Notes: generated by a model from the letters alone, not told the origin. 64,000 nt of DNA from Anderseniella sp963759095 (GCA_963759095.1 CAVWYF010000016.1:289486-353485); one strand, 5' to 3'; counted from the stretch's first letter, positions 36,230-46,265 are shown. Made by a program: numbers and translations.

Positions 36230-38944
36230 TTGCAGGAAGACATTCGCTTGCTTGGACGCATGCTGGGTGATTGCGTACGTGACAAGGAGGGCAACGAGAT
36301 TTTCGATCTTGTCGAGAACATCCGCCAGACCTCCACGCGGTTGCACAGGTCGGATGACAAGCCATCCCATGACGAGCTTCAGGACCTGCTGGAACAACTG
36401 ACACCGGAGCAGGCGGTCGAGGTTATCCGCGCGTTCAGTTATTTTTCGCACCTGGCAAATATTGCCGAGGACCAGCACCATATCCGCCGAACCCATCACC
36501 ATGAACTGGCAGGGTCTCCGCCCAGGGCCGGTTCCCTGCAGCGCGCCATCTCTACTGCACTTGCGTCAGGCATGAGCGCCGGCCAGTTGGCGAATTTCTT
36601 TGAAACCGCCCTGGTGTCTCCCGTCCTGACAGCCCATCCGACCGAGGTGCGCCGCCGCACGACGATGTACTGGGAAAGTGACATTGTCGACTTGCTGCGC
36701 GAGCGTGAGCGCGGCCAGCTCACGGCGCAGGAACTTGCAGCCACGGATACGCAGTTGCGCATTGCCATTGAGACCTTGTGGCAAAGCAACCTGCTGCGCC
36801 GCTCCAGACTCACGGTTGCAGATGAGGTCAAGAACGGTGTTTCGTACTACAACAACACCTTCCTGACGGAAGTGCCCCGGCTGCATCAGCAGGTCGAGGA
36901 AACACTTGCCCAACATATGGATAGCAAGGCCATTCCGTCGCTGAAATTCATTCAGATGGGCAGTTGGATTGGTGGGGACAGAGACGGCAATCCGTTTGTG
37001 ACCGCAGACGTCCTACGGCAGACTCTGACACTGCAGACCGATGCCGCACTGAAGTATTATCTTGAGGAACTCGACGGGTTGAAGAGCGAATTGTCGATTG
37101 CGACCACCGTGTCCAATGTCTCTGACGCGGTGCTGGCACTGGCGGCAGGCTCGCCTGACAAGTCCGCCCACCGGGAAAAGGAGCCGTATCGGCTGGCCTC
37201 GCTGCTGATCAAGCGCCGCGTAATAGCGACAAGACACAACCTGACTGGCACAGCTTCGGGAAATGACGACAGCGAATATCCGGCTTACCAGACACCAGAT
37301 GAACTGATTGCAGACCTCGATGTCATGTACAGTTCTCTGTGCGACAATGGCTCAAAGCTGATCGCCAATGGCCGTCTCAGCGGCCTGCGCCGTGCCGTGC
37401 AGTGCTTTGGGTTCCATCTCGCCAGCCTCGACCTTCGGCAAAACTCTGACGTACACCAGCGCACTGTGGCTGACCTGCTGGCGGTCGTGGATCCTGACAT
37501 TGATTATCTGGCGATGAGTGAGGCTGAGCGGGTCGCAATCCTCGAAAAGGAACTCACCAGGCGCCGGCCGCTGCTGCGTCCCTACTGGGACTACAGCGAG
37601 GAGACGGCCAAGGAACTGGCGATCTTCACAGCGGCCAATGCGGCGCACAAGAAGTACGGTTCGCGTGTCATCACCACGTCGATTATTTCCAATACAACCA
37701 GCGTGTCCGATCTGCTGGAACTGGCGATCCTGCTCAAGGAAGCAGGCCTGGTAACGCCGGAGGGGACTGCCAGCGTACATATCGTGCCGCTGTTCGAAAC
37801 CATCGAAGATTTGCGGGCGTGCACTGAAATCATGGATCAGCTGTTGTCCATCCCGGTCTATCGCAAGCTGGTCGATCACCTCGGCGGTGTGCAGGAAGTG
37901 ATGTTGGGGTATTCCGACAGTAACAAGGACGGCGGGTTCGTCACATCCGGCTGGGAGCTTTACAAGGCCGAGACAGGTCTGGTCGCACTGCTGGCACGCC
38001 ACGGTGTTCGCCTGCGGCTGTTCCATGGGCGCGGCGGTTCGGTAGGGCGCGGCGGCGGTCCGGCATTTGAAGCCATTCTTGCCCAGCCTGCCGGTGCCGT
38101 TCAGGGCCAGATCCGCGTCACCGAGCAAGGTGAGATCATCTCCAGCAAGTATTCAAACCCATGGCTTGGCAGGCGCAACCTGGAGACCCTTGTTGCTGCG
38201 ACGCTTGAGGCGTCGCTTGAGAAGCCTGACAAGCATGCCGTCCCGGCGGAATGGCTCCAGATCATGGAGGACCTGTCGGCCTATGCGTTTGCCGCCTATC
38301 GCGACCTGGTTTATGAAACCGAAGGCTTCGAGGACTTTTTCTGGTCTTCGACTGTGATCAACGAGATCGCGACCCTGAACATCGGTTCACGTCCTGCTTC
38401 ACGCGCCAAGACCCGCGACATTACCGCGTTGCGCGCCATACCCTGGGTGTTCAGCTGGGCGCAATGCCGCGTCATGCTGCCGGGCTGGTATGGTTTCGGG
38501 GCGGCGGTAGAGAAATGGCTGGCCGCTGATCCGAAGAACACGACAGACAAGCTGACCGAGCTCTACAATGCATGGCCGTTCTTTCGGGCCCAGTTGTCGA
38601 ACATGGACATGGTGCTGGCCAAAACCAGCATGGCCATTGCACGCCGTTATGCCAACCTCGTTGAAGATGAAACGCTGCGCGAAACCATTTACGGGCGCAT
38701 CCGCGAGGAGTGGCAATCGACGGTTGACGCGGTGTTGCGCATCAGCCGCCAGCATGAACTCCTGGAACGCAATCCGCTGTTGAACCGGTCTATCCAGAAC
38801 CGTTTCCCCTATCTCGATCCGCTCAATCATATGCAGGTCGAGATGATGAAACTGAGCCGGGCCCAGTCGCAGGACCCCAAGGTATTGCGGGGCATTCAAC
38901 TCACCATCAACGGCATTGCGGCCGGTTTGCGAAACAGCGGGTGA
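36230..38944 (+). CDS. ppc: Phosphoenolpyruvate carboxylase
   Basis: Forms oxaloacetate from PEP and bicarbonate, refilling the TCA cycle. About 904 residues, normal length. Catalytic landmarks: VLTAHPTEVRRRT near residue 128 (essential His), GSWIGGDRDGNPFVT near 244, MLGYSDSNKDGGF near 560, and FHGRGGSVGRGGGP near 598 (mobile loop). The C-terminal end LTINGIAAGLRNSG is also conserved. Start TTG 36230 has AAGGA 7 bases upstream. The open frame extends 26 codons further upstream, where ATT 36164 also follows an AAGGA, so a rare start there is possible. Confidence 0.96.
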   Translation: MQEDIRLLGRMLGDCVRDKEGNEIFDLVENIRQTSTRLHRSDDKPSHDELQDLLEQLTPEQAVEVIRAFSYFSHLANIAEDQHHIRRTHHHELAGSPPRAGSLQRAISTALASGMSAGQLANFFETALVSPVLTAHPTEVRRRTTMYWESDIVDLLRERERGQLTAQELAATDTQLRIAIETLWQSNLLRRSRLTVADEVKNGVSYYNNTFLTEVPRLHQQVEETLAQHMDSKAIPSLKFIQMGSWIGGDRDGNPFVTADVLRQTLTLQTDAALKYYLEELDGLKSELSIATTVSNVSDAVLALAAGSPDKSAHREKEPYRLASLLIKRRVIATRHNLTGTASGNDDSEYPAYQTPDELIADLDVMYSSLCDNGSKLIANGRLSGLRRAVQCFGFHLASLDLRQNSDVHQRTVADLLAVVDPDIDYLAMSEAERVAILEKELTRRRPLLRPYWDYSEETAKELAIFTAANAAHKKYGSRVITTSIISNTTSVSDLLELAILLKEAGLVTPEGTASVHIVPLFETIEDLRACTEIMDQLLSIPVYRKLVDHLGGVQEVMLGYSDSNKDGGFVTSGWELYKAETGLVALLARHGVRLRLFHGRGGSVGRGGGPAFEAILAQPAGAVQGQIRVTEQGEIISSKYSNPWLGRRNLETLVAATLEASLEKPDKHAVPAEWLQIMEDLSAYAFAAYRDLVYETEGFEDFFWSSTVINEIATLNIGSRPASRAKTRDITALRAIPWVFSWAQCRVMLPGWYGFGAAVEKWLAADPKNTTDKLTELYNAWPFFRAQLSNMDMVLAKTSMAIARRYANLVEDETLRETIYGRIREEWQSTVDAVLRISRQHELLERNPLLNRSIQNRFPYLDPLNHMQVEMMKLSRAQSQDPKVLRGIQLTINGIAAGLRNSG

Positions 38945-38975
38945 TGCCGGCCTGGCGGTCTTGTCATCTGGACGC

Positions 38976-40196
38976 TCACCTGAGTAGTTGTTGCAGGTAT
39001 CCGTGATAAAAATTCTCGATACCCCATTCCATGTTCGAAAGCGGGCCGGGCCTGAAGGCAACCGAGTTCACACCCTGCTGGTTGTAGCGGATAATCCGCT
39101 CATCATCCTGGGATGTCACATCCCATAACCAGGTCAGGTCATCGACGGTGTAATCGCGGCCTTCCACGGCATCATCGCGCACCATCCAGACAATCTGGAT
39201 ATCGGTTTCCTGTAGTGTTTTGGGGACGAACCGATATCCGACTATATAGTCGGCATAGGCCAGAAAACTGTTGAGAGGGCCGATCATCACATCCGTTGCA
39301 CCACCGTCATACCCGGTGATTTCGCCCAACAGCGGTGCCACCGGTTTACCGGAGCGCGATCCGGTCTTGTAGCTCGGATAAAGCGGATAACGCCGGTAGT
39401 AGATATCGCTGCCCAGGTTTCCTGCGTCAGGTCCTGTTTCGTTCAGTTCAGCTACAGGCAGACCAGCGAGGCGCGAGTTTTCTGCCAGTGTCGACAGCAG
39501 TTCGCCGGTCATGGAGGCCGGGTCTTTCAGGCTGTGGGACCGTGAATACTCCATATGCGCAGGCGCGCAGTGATAGCACTCCAGATAGTTTTCCAATGCC
39601 AGTTTCCAGTTCGCCGGTACCGGGTAGGATGCTGTGTGGGCCACTTTTAAATCCTCAAATCCGAACGGTTTTGTAAGCGGTGTCAGCCGCTCAAGCGCCG
39701 GTTCCAGTTCGGGCGGGTCTTCGGAAAAGCAAACGAAAATCAGGCCCTGGAATATTTTCAGACCGGCTGAAAACAGGCTGTAGTCAGCGCGGTTGAACTG
39801 ACCGTCCATTTCACGATCAGTTCGCAAACTGCCATCAAGATCGTATGTCCAGGCATGATAGGGGCACGACAGCACAGAGGTTTTGCCGGACGTTTCCAGG
39901 CATACCCTGGAGCCGCGGTGACGGCAGACATTGATGTGGGCATGGATTTTGCCCTGCCGGTCTCTCACCACGATGATCGACTCGGCGCCATAGTCAAATC
40001 TGAAGAAGTTTCCAGGCTCGGGGATCTGGCTCACATGACCGGCCCAGATCCAGTTCCGGTTCCAGAACGACTTTATGTCGTGATCAAAAACGGCCGGTGA
40101 CGTGTAGAAAGCGCCCGGCAATGCAAAACCGGGTTGGCGGGCTTTTGCCAGTTTCTTGATATCGGCAAGGGCGGCTTGATCCAATGACATTTCCAT
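38976..40196 (-). CDS. Rieske-type ring-hydroxylating/demethylating oxygenase, alpha subunit (GbcA-like)
   Basis: 406 residues. Rieske 2Fe-2S ligands Cys91, His93, Cys111, His114 (CRHRG then CPYHAW); mononuclear iron site in the ENYLECYHCAPAH segment near residue 205. This branch includes glycine betaine monooxygenase GbcA, stachydrine demethylase and choline monooxygenase. ATG 40196 has AAGGGGAG 7 bases upstream. It follows a TMADH-like gene, matching the logic of GbcA plus DgcA (stepwise N-demethylation). No ferredoxin reductase partner (GbcB type) is in the window. Confidence 0.88.
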   Translation of the reverse strand: MEMSLDQAALADIKKLAKARQPGFALPGAFYTSPAVFDHDIKSFWNRNWIWAGHVSQIPEPGNFFRFDYGAESIIVVRDRQGKIHAHINVCRHRGSRVCLETSGKTSVLSCPYHAWTYDLDGSLRTDREMDGQFNRADYSLFSAGLKIFQGLIFVCFSEDPPELEPALERLTPLTKPFGFEDLKVAHTASYPVPANWKLALENYLECYHCAPAHMEYSRSHSLKDPASMTGELLSTLAENSRLAGLPVAELNETGPDAGNLGSDIYYRRYPLYPSYKTGSRSGKPVAPLLGEITGYDGGATDVMIGPLNSFLAYADYIVGYRFVPKTLQETDIQIVWMVRDDAVEGRDYTVDDLTWLWDVTSQDDERIIRYNQQGVNSVAFRPGPLSNMEWGIENFYHGYLQQLLR

Positions 40197-40210
40197 ACCT
40201 AGGCTCCCCT

Positions 40211-42283
40211 TCAAGTGCCGGACAATGCGGTCAGTTCCCGCCTGAACAGCGCAGCTGCAATCTCCGCCGGGTCCTGCTCGAAATTGCGCGCTGCCATGTG
40301 ACCTGAATAGACCGCGTCAGCAATGAGGCCGGGAGCCGCCGCGTCCCCAATCAGTTCAAGTGTTGCGGGCTTGAACCCGTCCGCACCTGCCTGTTGCAAC
40401 TCGTCAAACAGTCTTGTGTGCCGCTGTCTTTCGGTGACCAGAACAACTGCTTCACAGGCAAGCATTTCAGCCTGGCCGGTGAAAGTACAGGCCACCTCGC
40501 AAGATCCGGCAGTTATTGTTTTCAGCTGCTTATGCGGCATGATATCGACGCCCTTGTGCAGCAGGGAAGTTTGTATTCTGGTCTGCTCAAGCGTTGCCTG
40601 GGTCCATGGCGACACCATGCTGGCAGGCGTTATGAAACACACCTTGCGGCCCAGCACGGCAAGGTGTTCCGCAATCACGCCGGCCAGATACGCCTGATCA
40701 TCATCATAGATGACCACCGGGCCCGACGTCGGCAGGTTACCTGTCATGATGTCGTCAGGCGTGAAGACCGAAGCGCCATCGCTGATCTCCAGCGGTGCTC
40801 TGGAGGTCCTGCCGACGCCGTCGCGCCGCCAGCTTGACCCTGTTGCGACAAAGATGTTGCGAATGGCGAGTTCGCCAATGTGAGACGCATCCAGTTTGCT
40901 GTCCAGGAACACCTGCACATTGCCGCGCTGTGAGAGGTCGTAGGTCCGGTGATCGGCCACTCTTTTCCAGGCGCCAAGTCCGGGCAGGGCGGCCTCATGC
41001 AGGACCCGGCCGCCAAGCTGGTCTTCGGCTTCAGCCAACGTCACCTCATAGCCGCGCCTGGCAAGCTGCATGGCACATTCAAGACCGGCAGGCCCGCCAC
41101 CCACCACCAGCACATCTTGCTCGCGTCCTTTTGTCTGTATTTTTTCCGGATGCCAGTTGCGCCGCCATTCTTCACCCATGGTGGGGTTTTGCGTGCAGCG
41201 GATGGGGATGCCGAAACTGTCGCAGGACACGCAGATGTTGCATCCGATGCACTCGCGGATTTCCTCAATCCTGTCGTCCTTGATCTTGGCAGGCAAGAAC
41301 GGATCGGCAATGGATGGACGTGCTGCTCCGATAAAGTCGACAACACCGTTTTTGACCATGGAGGCCATCATGTCCGGTGAATTCAGCCGCCCGACCGCAA
41401 CTACGGGCTTGGAGGTGAGCTTCTTGACGAAGTCGATATAGGTGGTCTGATAGCCATCTTCCGGCTGGAACCGGGTCGTCGCTGAATCGTTGGACCAGTC
41501 GGACACGTTGACATCCCACAGATCGGGAATTTCGGCAAGCATCTCCACCACTTCGCGGCCTTCGGCCGACGCCTGCATGCCGGACGGGCCCATCATTTCA
41601 TCAACCGCAAAGCGAAGCGCTACGGCGCATTCGCCGCCGATCGCCTCCTTGGTCTCTTCGAGCAACTCCCGCATCAGCCGGGCGCGGTTTTCCAGGCTGC
41701 CGCCGTACTCGTCGGTGCGATCATTATACTCTTTCAGGAGGAAATGATGCGCCAGTGTCATGCGATGGCCAGCATATACGTAAACTATGTCAAAACCTGC
41801 CCGTTTGGCACGAAGCGCGGCATCCTTGTGCCAGCGACGAAAGGCGCGGATATCCGACTTGTCCATTGCCCTTGCCTGTTTGGGATAAATCAGGTCAACA
41901 GACATGTCGGACGGTGCCAGGACAGGCGCTCTGGACAACAGGTTGGCTGAGTGGTTGCCGTTGTGAACCAGTTCGATTGCGGCAAGTGAGCCCTTGTCAT
42001 GTACCGCTTCGGTCATCAGGCGAAGTGCCGGGATATCATGATCGTCCCAGATGCGTTGTTCGGGATACGGTGACAAATCGGAAGATGGGTGCAGTTCTGC
42101 CTCTTCGGTGCTGACAACGGCCCAGCCGCCTTCGGCTTTCATGGCCCGCATGGCTGCATGTGCACGCGGACGCAAATGGCCCAGCCCACAACAGTGAGGA
42201 ACCTGGTAGAACCGGTTTCGCGCCGTGACCGGGCCAATTTTTACCGGTTCAAAAAGGACTGAATATTTGCCGCCGTTCGCCAT
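40211..42283 (-). CDS. Trimethylamine/dimethylglycine dehydrogenase-like flavoenzyme (DgcA-like)
   Basis: 690 residues: an FMN barrel of the old-yellow-enzyme type (1-330), a 4Fe-4S site with Cys345, 348, 351 and 363, and an FAD/NAD-like domain from about 385 (VLVVGGGPAGLECAMQLARR). The Tyr170-x-x-His173 pair (VYAGH) matches the catalytic Tyr/His of trimethylamine dehydrogenase, so an amine substrate is likely. Probably removes a methyl group from dimethylglycine, N-methylproline or a similar compound. Divergent from the BetI-like regulator; the Rieske gene begins 14 bases after it. Confidence 0.88.
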   Translation of the reverse strand: MANGGKYSVLFEPVKIGPVTARNRFYQVPHCCGLGHLRPRAHAAMRAMKAEGGWAVVSTEEAELHPSSDLSPYPEQRIWDDHDIPALRLMTEAVHDKGSLAAIELVHNGNHSANLLSRAPVLAPSDMSVDLIYPKQARAMDKSDIRAFRRWHKDAALRAKRAGFDIVYVYAGHRMTLAHHFLLKEYNDRTDEYGGSLENRARLMRELLEETKEAIGGECAVALRFAVDEMMGPSGMQASAEGREVVEMLAEIPDLWDVNVSDWSNDSATTRFQPEDGYQTTYIDFVKKLTSKPVVAVGRLNSPDMMASMVKNGVVDFIGAARPSIADPFLPAKIKDDRIEEIRECIGCNICVSCDSFGIPIRCTQNPTMGEEWRRNWHPEKIQTKGREQDVLVVGGGPAGLECAMQLARRGYEVTLAEAEDQLGGRVLHEAALPGLGAWKRVADHRTYDLSQRGNVQVFLDSKLDASHIGELAIRNIFVATGSSWRRDGVGRTSRAPLEISDGASVFTPDDIMTGNLPTSGPVVIYDDDQAYLAGVIAEHLAVLGRKVCFITPASMVSPWTQATLEQTRIQTSLLHKGVDIMPHKQLKTITAGSCEVACTFTGQAEMLACEAVVLVTERQRHTRLFDELQQAGADGFKPATLELIGDAAAPGLIADAVYSGHMAARNFEQDPAEIAAALFRRELTALSGT

Positions 42284-42344
42284 GCTTGCGCTCCAGCTAC
42301 GTCATGATGTTTATTTATGGACAGGCATTCATTTTATGATGCAA

Positions 42345-42374
42345 TTGCGATGCGGAGTCAAATCATTGTATAAT
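42345..42374 (+). promoter_or_regulatory. Possible promoter of the BetI-like gene
   Basis: TTGCGA, 18 bases, then TATAAT, ending one base before ATG 42376. If active, the transcript would start inside the annotated first codons, so the true start would be downstream (TTG codons follow) or the mRNA nearly leaderless. Single-site match, unproven. Confidence 0.35.
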
Positions 42375-42375
42375 T

Positions 42376-43113
42376 ATGGACGCACGATCAGATCAATTGG
42401 ATTTCCGGGCAAGCAGCAAGTTGAAAAGCACACAGAATCTGCAATCAGAAGATCGGCAGCCGCGTCGCTATTCCAGCGAAGAGAGCCGCCGCCTGCTGAT
42501 CGAAGCAACGCTTGAGTCAATTGTGGAAGTTGGATTTTCCAGCACATCGGTAAGCGAGATCGTTACCCGCGCGAACCTGTCACGCGGCATGGTTCATCTG
42601 TACTTCGACAACAAGGATGCACTGTTGGTCGCCGCCGCGCGCCATTCTGCCGAGATCTATTACAACACTCTGTCCGAACAGCTGGAAACTGCAGGCTCAA
42701 GCCCGCAGGAAATTGTTCAAACGGTAATTTTGAGTGACCTGGGCGACGCATTGCTGAATGAACGAACCATAAAGATCTGGTTTGCGTTTCGCGGCGAAGC
42801 CCATGCCAACGACGCCATCGCCCAATTCAGCGATACGCGCGATGATCAACTGCGGGACATGATTTTCAATGCGTTCCTTGAGCTAGCGACAGCGCAGCAG
42901 GTGGCTGAACCGGGCAAGATTGCAAGAGATGCAACCCACGGTACATTGGCCCTGCTGGAAGGCATGTGGACGGACTACCTTTTGCATTCAAATTCATTCA
43001 GCCGAGTATCAGCTGCGCGCATCATATTCCGGTTTCTGTCAGCACTGTTTCCGCAGTGTTTCAATCTTGACGGTGCGATTGTGGAACGGGATTTGCCCTG
43101 CACGTCGTCATAA
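42376..43113 (+). CDS. TetR-family regulator, BetI-like
   Basis: 245 residues; about 30 variable N-terminal residues, then a TetR helix-turn-helix (SSTSVSEIVTRANLSRGMVHLYF, residues 55-77) and a C-terminal part resembling BetI (KIWFAFRGEAH, GTLALLEGMWTDYLL). BetI proteins respond to choline. Divergent from the DgcA/GbcA-like pair, so it likely controls methylated-amine breakdown and perhaps the TRAP system that follows. The start is uncertain because a TATAAT lies directly before the ATG and no ribosome site is evident. Confidence 0.85.
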   Translation: MDARSDQLDFRASSKLKSTQNLQSEDRQPRRYSSEESRRLLIEATLESIVEVGFSSTSVSEIVTRANLSRGMVHLYFDNKDALLVAAARHSAEIYYNTLSEQLETAGSSPQEIVQTVILSDLGDALLNERTIKIWFAFRGEAHANDAIAQFSDTRDDQLRDMIFNAFLELATAQQVAEPGKIARDATHGTLALLEGMWTDYLLHSNSFSRVSAARIIFRFLSALFPQCFNLDGAIVERDLPCTSS

Positions 43114-43307
43114 CCAGCCGAATACGCGCGGCAGTTTCAAACCTGTTAGCGTCCTGACATTTTCGGCATTCGCGGTTACAGTTCACTCTGGCAGGGGCTT
43201 GATAGTTACAAAAGAAACCATCACCCTTGCGAGGTCTGAAAAACGTGCGGCACTTCAATAGATGACCGCATCACAATAATGAAAAATTTCCGGGAGGATT
43301 ACCGATC

Positions 43308-44339
43308 ATGAAGTTTGGTTTCAAAATGGTGCTGAGTGCCGGTCTGCTGGTGTCCGGCATGGCTCTTTCCAGCCTGTCTGCCCTGGCTCAGGAAGTGACG
43401 TTGAAGGTTCATCATTTCCTGCCGCCGAAAGCCACCACCCATGCCAAAGTGCTGGTGCCCTGGAAAGAGGCCGTTGAAAGCCAGTCCGGTGGACGGATCA
43501 AGGTTGAAATCTATCCGGCCATGCAACTGGGCGGCAAGCCGCCGCAACTCATGGACCAGGTGCGCGATGGCGTGGCGGACATTGTCTGGGCGCTTCCCGG
43601 TTATTCTCCCGGCCGGTTCCCGAAGATCGCTGTGTTCGAACTGCCGTTCATGGTGTCCGATGCGACAGCAACGTCGCAGGCGGTTCACGAATATTATGAA
43701 ACCCATGCCAGGGAAGAGTTTTCAGATGTTCACGTGCTGCAGTTTCATACCCATGCACGAGGCCTGTTTCACACGGTCAACAAACCGATCAAGTCAGTGG
43801 ATGATTTCAAGGGGCTGAAAATGCGCGCACCCAATCGCGGCATCGGGGAAGCTCTCGGCGCGCTTGGAGCATCTGCGGTCTTCATGCCCGTACCGGCACT
43901 GCCGGAGGCCCTGTCGAAGAATGTGGTCGATGGTGCGGTGATCCCGTGGGAGATTGTGCCTGCCTTGAAAATACATGAACTGGCACCCAACCATACCAGG
44001 ACGCCCGGTGCTCGCGGCTTGTACACCGCAGTTTTCGTCTATGCGATGAACAAAGCCAAGTACGCCAGCCTGCCTGATGACCTGAAGAAGGTCATTGACG
44101 ACAATTCCGGCATGGCCATGGCCAAGAAAATCGGTGAAGCATGGGATGTCGCTGAAAAACCGGGCGAGGGACTTGCCACCGCCAAGGGCAATCCGATCGT
44201 TGATCTCAGCGAGGCTGATATTGCCAAAATGCGCGACATCACCAAACCGGTCACCGACAAGTGGATTGCCGATATGGGAGCAGACGGGCAAAAACTCTAC
44301 GATGCTGCCAATGCACTGCTGGACAAGTACAGCAAGTGA
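43308..44339 (+). CDS. TRAP transporter binding protein DctP family
   Basis: Periplasmic solute-binding protein of 343 residues; signal peptide to about LSALAQ (residue 27), then VTLKVHHFLPPKATTHAKVL. The helix motif KGLKMRAPNRGIGEALGALG contains the Arg that binds the ligand carboxylate in this family. GGGAGG lies upstream of the ATG. First gene of a DctPQM set; ligand unknown, but its neighbours suggest an osmolyte-like or carboxylate substrate. Confidence 0.92.
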   Translation: MKFGFKMVLSAGLLVSGMALSSLSALAQEVTLKVHHFLPPKATTHAKVLVPWKEAVESQSGGRIKVEIYPAMQLGGKPPQLMDQVRDGVADIVWALPGYSPGRFPKIAVFELPFMVSDATATSQAVHEYYETHAREEFSDVHVLQFHTHARGLFHTVNKPIKSVDDFKGLKMRAPNRGIGEALGALGASAVFMPVPALPEALSKNVVDGAVIPWEIVPALKIHELAPNHTRTPGARGLYTAVFVYAMNKAKYASLPDDLKKVIDDNSGMAMAKKIGEAWDVAEKPGEGLATAKGNPIVDLSEADIAKMRDITKPVTDKWIADMGADGQKLYDAANALLDKYSK

Positions 44340-44374
44340 TGTCGGGGGCATCAGGTTGGTTAAATTGTTGAACA

Positions 44375-44926
44375 ATGGCTAATGGCGTCCACAAGGGCTC
44401 CAGTCTGAAGCGCGTTGCAAAGTCAGTTGAATGGCTTTGCAGCGCGTTCGCTGTTGCCGGTGGTCTGGTGCTGTGCGGCATTGCCATGACGACGGTTGTC
44501 AGCGTGCTTGGGCGAAAATTCTTTGGTGGCGCCGTTGCCGGTGACTTTGAGATTGTGGAAATCGGTTGCGCAGTAGCGGTTTCTCTGTTCCTGCCATATT
44601 GCCAGTTGCGCAAGGGCAACGTGATTGTGGACTTTTTCACTCTCAAGGCGTCACCGGTTGTTCAGCGATGGCTCGACGCGTCGGGGTGCGTGCTGTTGAC
44701 CCTTGTCGCCATGCTGATGACGTGGCGCCTTGGTGCAGGAGGCATATCGTTGTATTCCAGCAATGACCAGACGATGGTTCTGCAGGTCGGAACCTGGTGG
44801 GCATTCCTTATTGTGGTGCCATCAATGGCCTTGCTGAGTGCCGTTGGCATTTTGACAACGATACGGGCGCTGAGCGACGACAGTGCAACGCCGGACCGCA
44901 CTGCGACACCGGAAACCATATCATGA
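44375..44926 (+). CDS. TRAP transporter small permease DctQ family
   Basis: 183 residues with four membrane segments; SVLGRKFFGGAVAGDFEIVE near residue 45 fits the DctQ pattern (R-x-x-F...E-x-x-E). Lies 35 bases after the DctP gene; its end overlaps the DctM start (ATGA). Confidence 0.9.
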   Translation: MANGVHKGSSLKRVAKSVEWLCSAFAVAGGLVLCGIAMTTVVSVLGRKFFGGAVAGDFEIVEIGCAVAVSLFLPYCQLRKGNVIVDFFTLKASPVVQRWLDASGCVLLTLVAMLMTWRLGAGGISLYSSNDQTMVLQVGTWWAFLIVVPSMALLSAVGILTTIRALSDDSATPDRTATPETIS

Positions 44927-46236
44927 GCGGCCCCGTTGTCGGTGTGCTTGCAGTGGCAGCAATGCTGGGCATGATGGCGTTACGTATACCGATTGCCATT
45001 TCCATGTTTCTGGCCGGGGCGGTCGGCTATGTGTCGGTTTCCGGATGGATCCCGTTGCTGGGTTACCTGAAGACCAGCCCGTATTACCAGATGTCTTCCT
45101 ATTCGCTCTCGGTTGTTCCGCTGTTCCTGCTGATGGGGCATCTGGCGACCCATTCGGGAATGTCGAAAGCCTTGTTCAATGCGGCAAATGTCGCGCTCGG
45201 CCGGTTCCGCGGCGGATTGTCCATGGCATCCATAGGGGCGTGTGCCATGTTTGGCGCCATATGCGGTTCTTCCCTGGCAACGGCAGCCACAATGGGGCAG
45301 GTCGCCTTGCCGGAGATGAAACGCCGAAAATATTCCGATGCACTGGCAACCGGCACAATGGCGGCGGGCGGTACATTGGGCATTCTCATTCCACCGTCTG
45401 TAATCCTGGTGATTTACGCCATTCTCACCGAACAGAACGTCGCGAAAATGTTTCTCGCAGCTTTTGTCCCAGGCTTGCTTGCAGCGGCGGGCTACCTGAT
45501 TGCCATTGCGATTTACGTCAGGCTGAAACCGGAGTCAGGACCGGCAGGAGAACCACTCGACAAACAGCAAAAGCGCGAAGCGCTTTTGGGATCTGCGCCG
45601 GCAGTGGTGATTTTTGTCGTTGTTATAGGCGGTATTTATGGCGGTATATTCACACCCACAGAAGCGGCTGCCTTCGGCGTGATCGGGGTTGGAGCGATAG
45701 CCCTTGTCAATGGCATGCGCTGGGCCGGGCTCAAGGAAGCCCTGACCGGCACGGCCGTTTCAACCGGCATGATCTATATGATCCTGCTGGGCGCAGACAT
45801 ATTCAACGCCTTTCTGTCGCAAACCCAGTTGCCACAGACCCTGGCTGCAACCATTGGCGGTTCAGGACTGTCGCCAATGACGATCCTCATCATGATACTG
45901 GTTCTGTACCTGGTGCTGGGTTGCGTAATTGACGCGCTATCCATGATCCTGCTCACCATTCCCATTTTCTTTCCCATTATCGCCGCGCTCGATTTCGGCA
46001 TGAGCCCCGAGCACACAGCCATCTGGTTCGGTATCATCGTGCTGATTGTTGTGGAGGTCGGGTTGATCACACCTCCGGTGGGCATGAATGTTTTTGTGAT
46101 CAACAAGCTGGCCGGAGATGTACCGCTCAAGGAGAGTTTCAAGGGCGTCGTGCCGTTTCTGATATCGGATTTCGTGCGCGTGGCGCTGCTGCTGGCGTTT
46201 CCGGCAATCACACTGTTCATGCTCGAGGTGTTTTGA
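44923..46236 (+). CDS. TRAP transporter large permease DctM family
   Basis: 437 residues, about twelve membrane segments. Typical segments: ALRIPIAISMFLAGAVGY near residue 12, GACAMFGAICGSSLATAATM near 105, GGTLGILIPPSVILVIYAIL near 145 and EVGLITPPVGMNVFVIN near the end. ATG 44923 overlaps the DctQ stop; an earlier in-frame ATG at 44797 falls inside dctQ. Sodium-coupled transport is expected from the family. Confidence 0.93.
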   Translation: MSGPVVGVLAVAAMLGMMALRIPIAISMFLAGAVGYVSVSGWIPLLGYLKTSPYYQMSSYSLSVVPLFLLMGHLATHSGMSKALFNAANVALGRFRGGLSMASIGACAMFGAICGSSLATAATMGQVALPEMKRRKYSDALATGTMAAGGTLGILIPPSVILVIYAILTEQNVAKMFLAAFVPGLLAAAGYLIAIAIYVRLKPESGPAGEPLDKQQKREALLGSAPAVVIFVVVIGGIYGGIFTPTEAAAFGVIGVGAIALVNGMRWAGLKEALTGTAVSTGMIYMILLGADIFNAFLSQTQLPQTLAATIGGSGLSPMTILIMILVLYLVLGCVIDALSMILLTIPIFFPIIAALDFGMSPEHTAIWFGIIVLIVVEVGLITPPVGMNVFVINKLAGDVPLKESFKGVVPFLISDFVRVALLLAFPAITLFMLEVF

Positions 46237-46265
46237 CGGAAGTTCGGGCGTCATCCACCATAATC

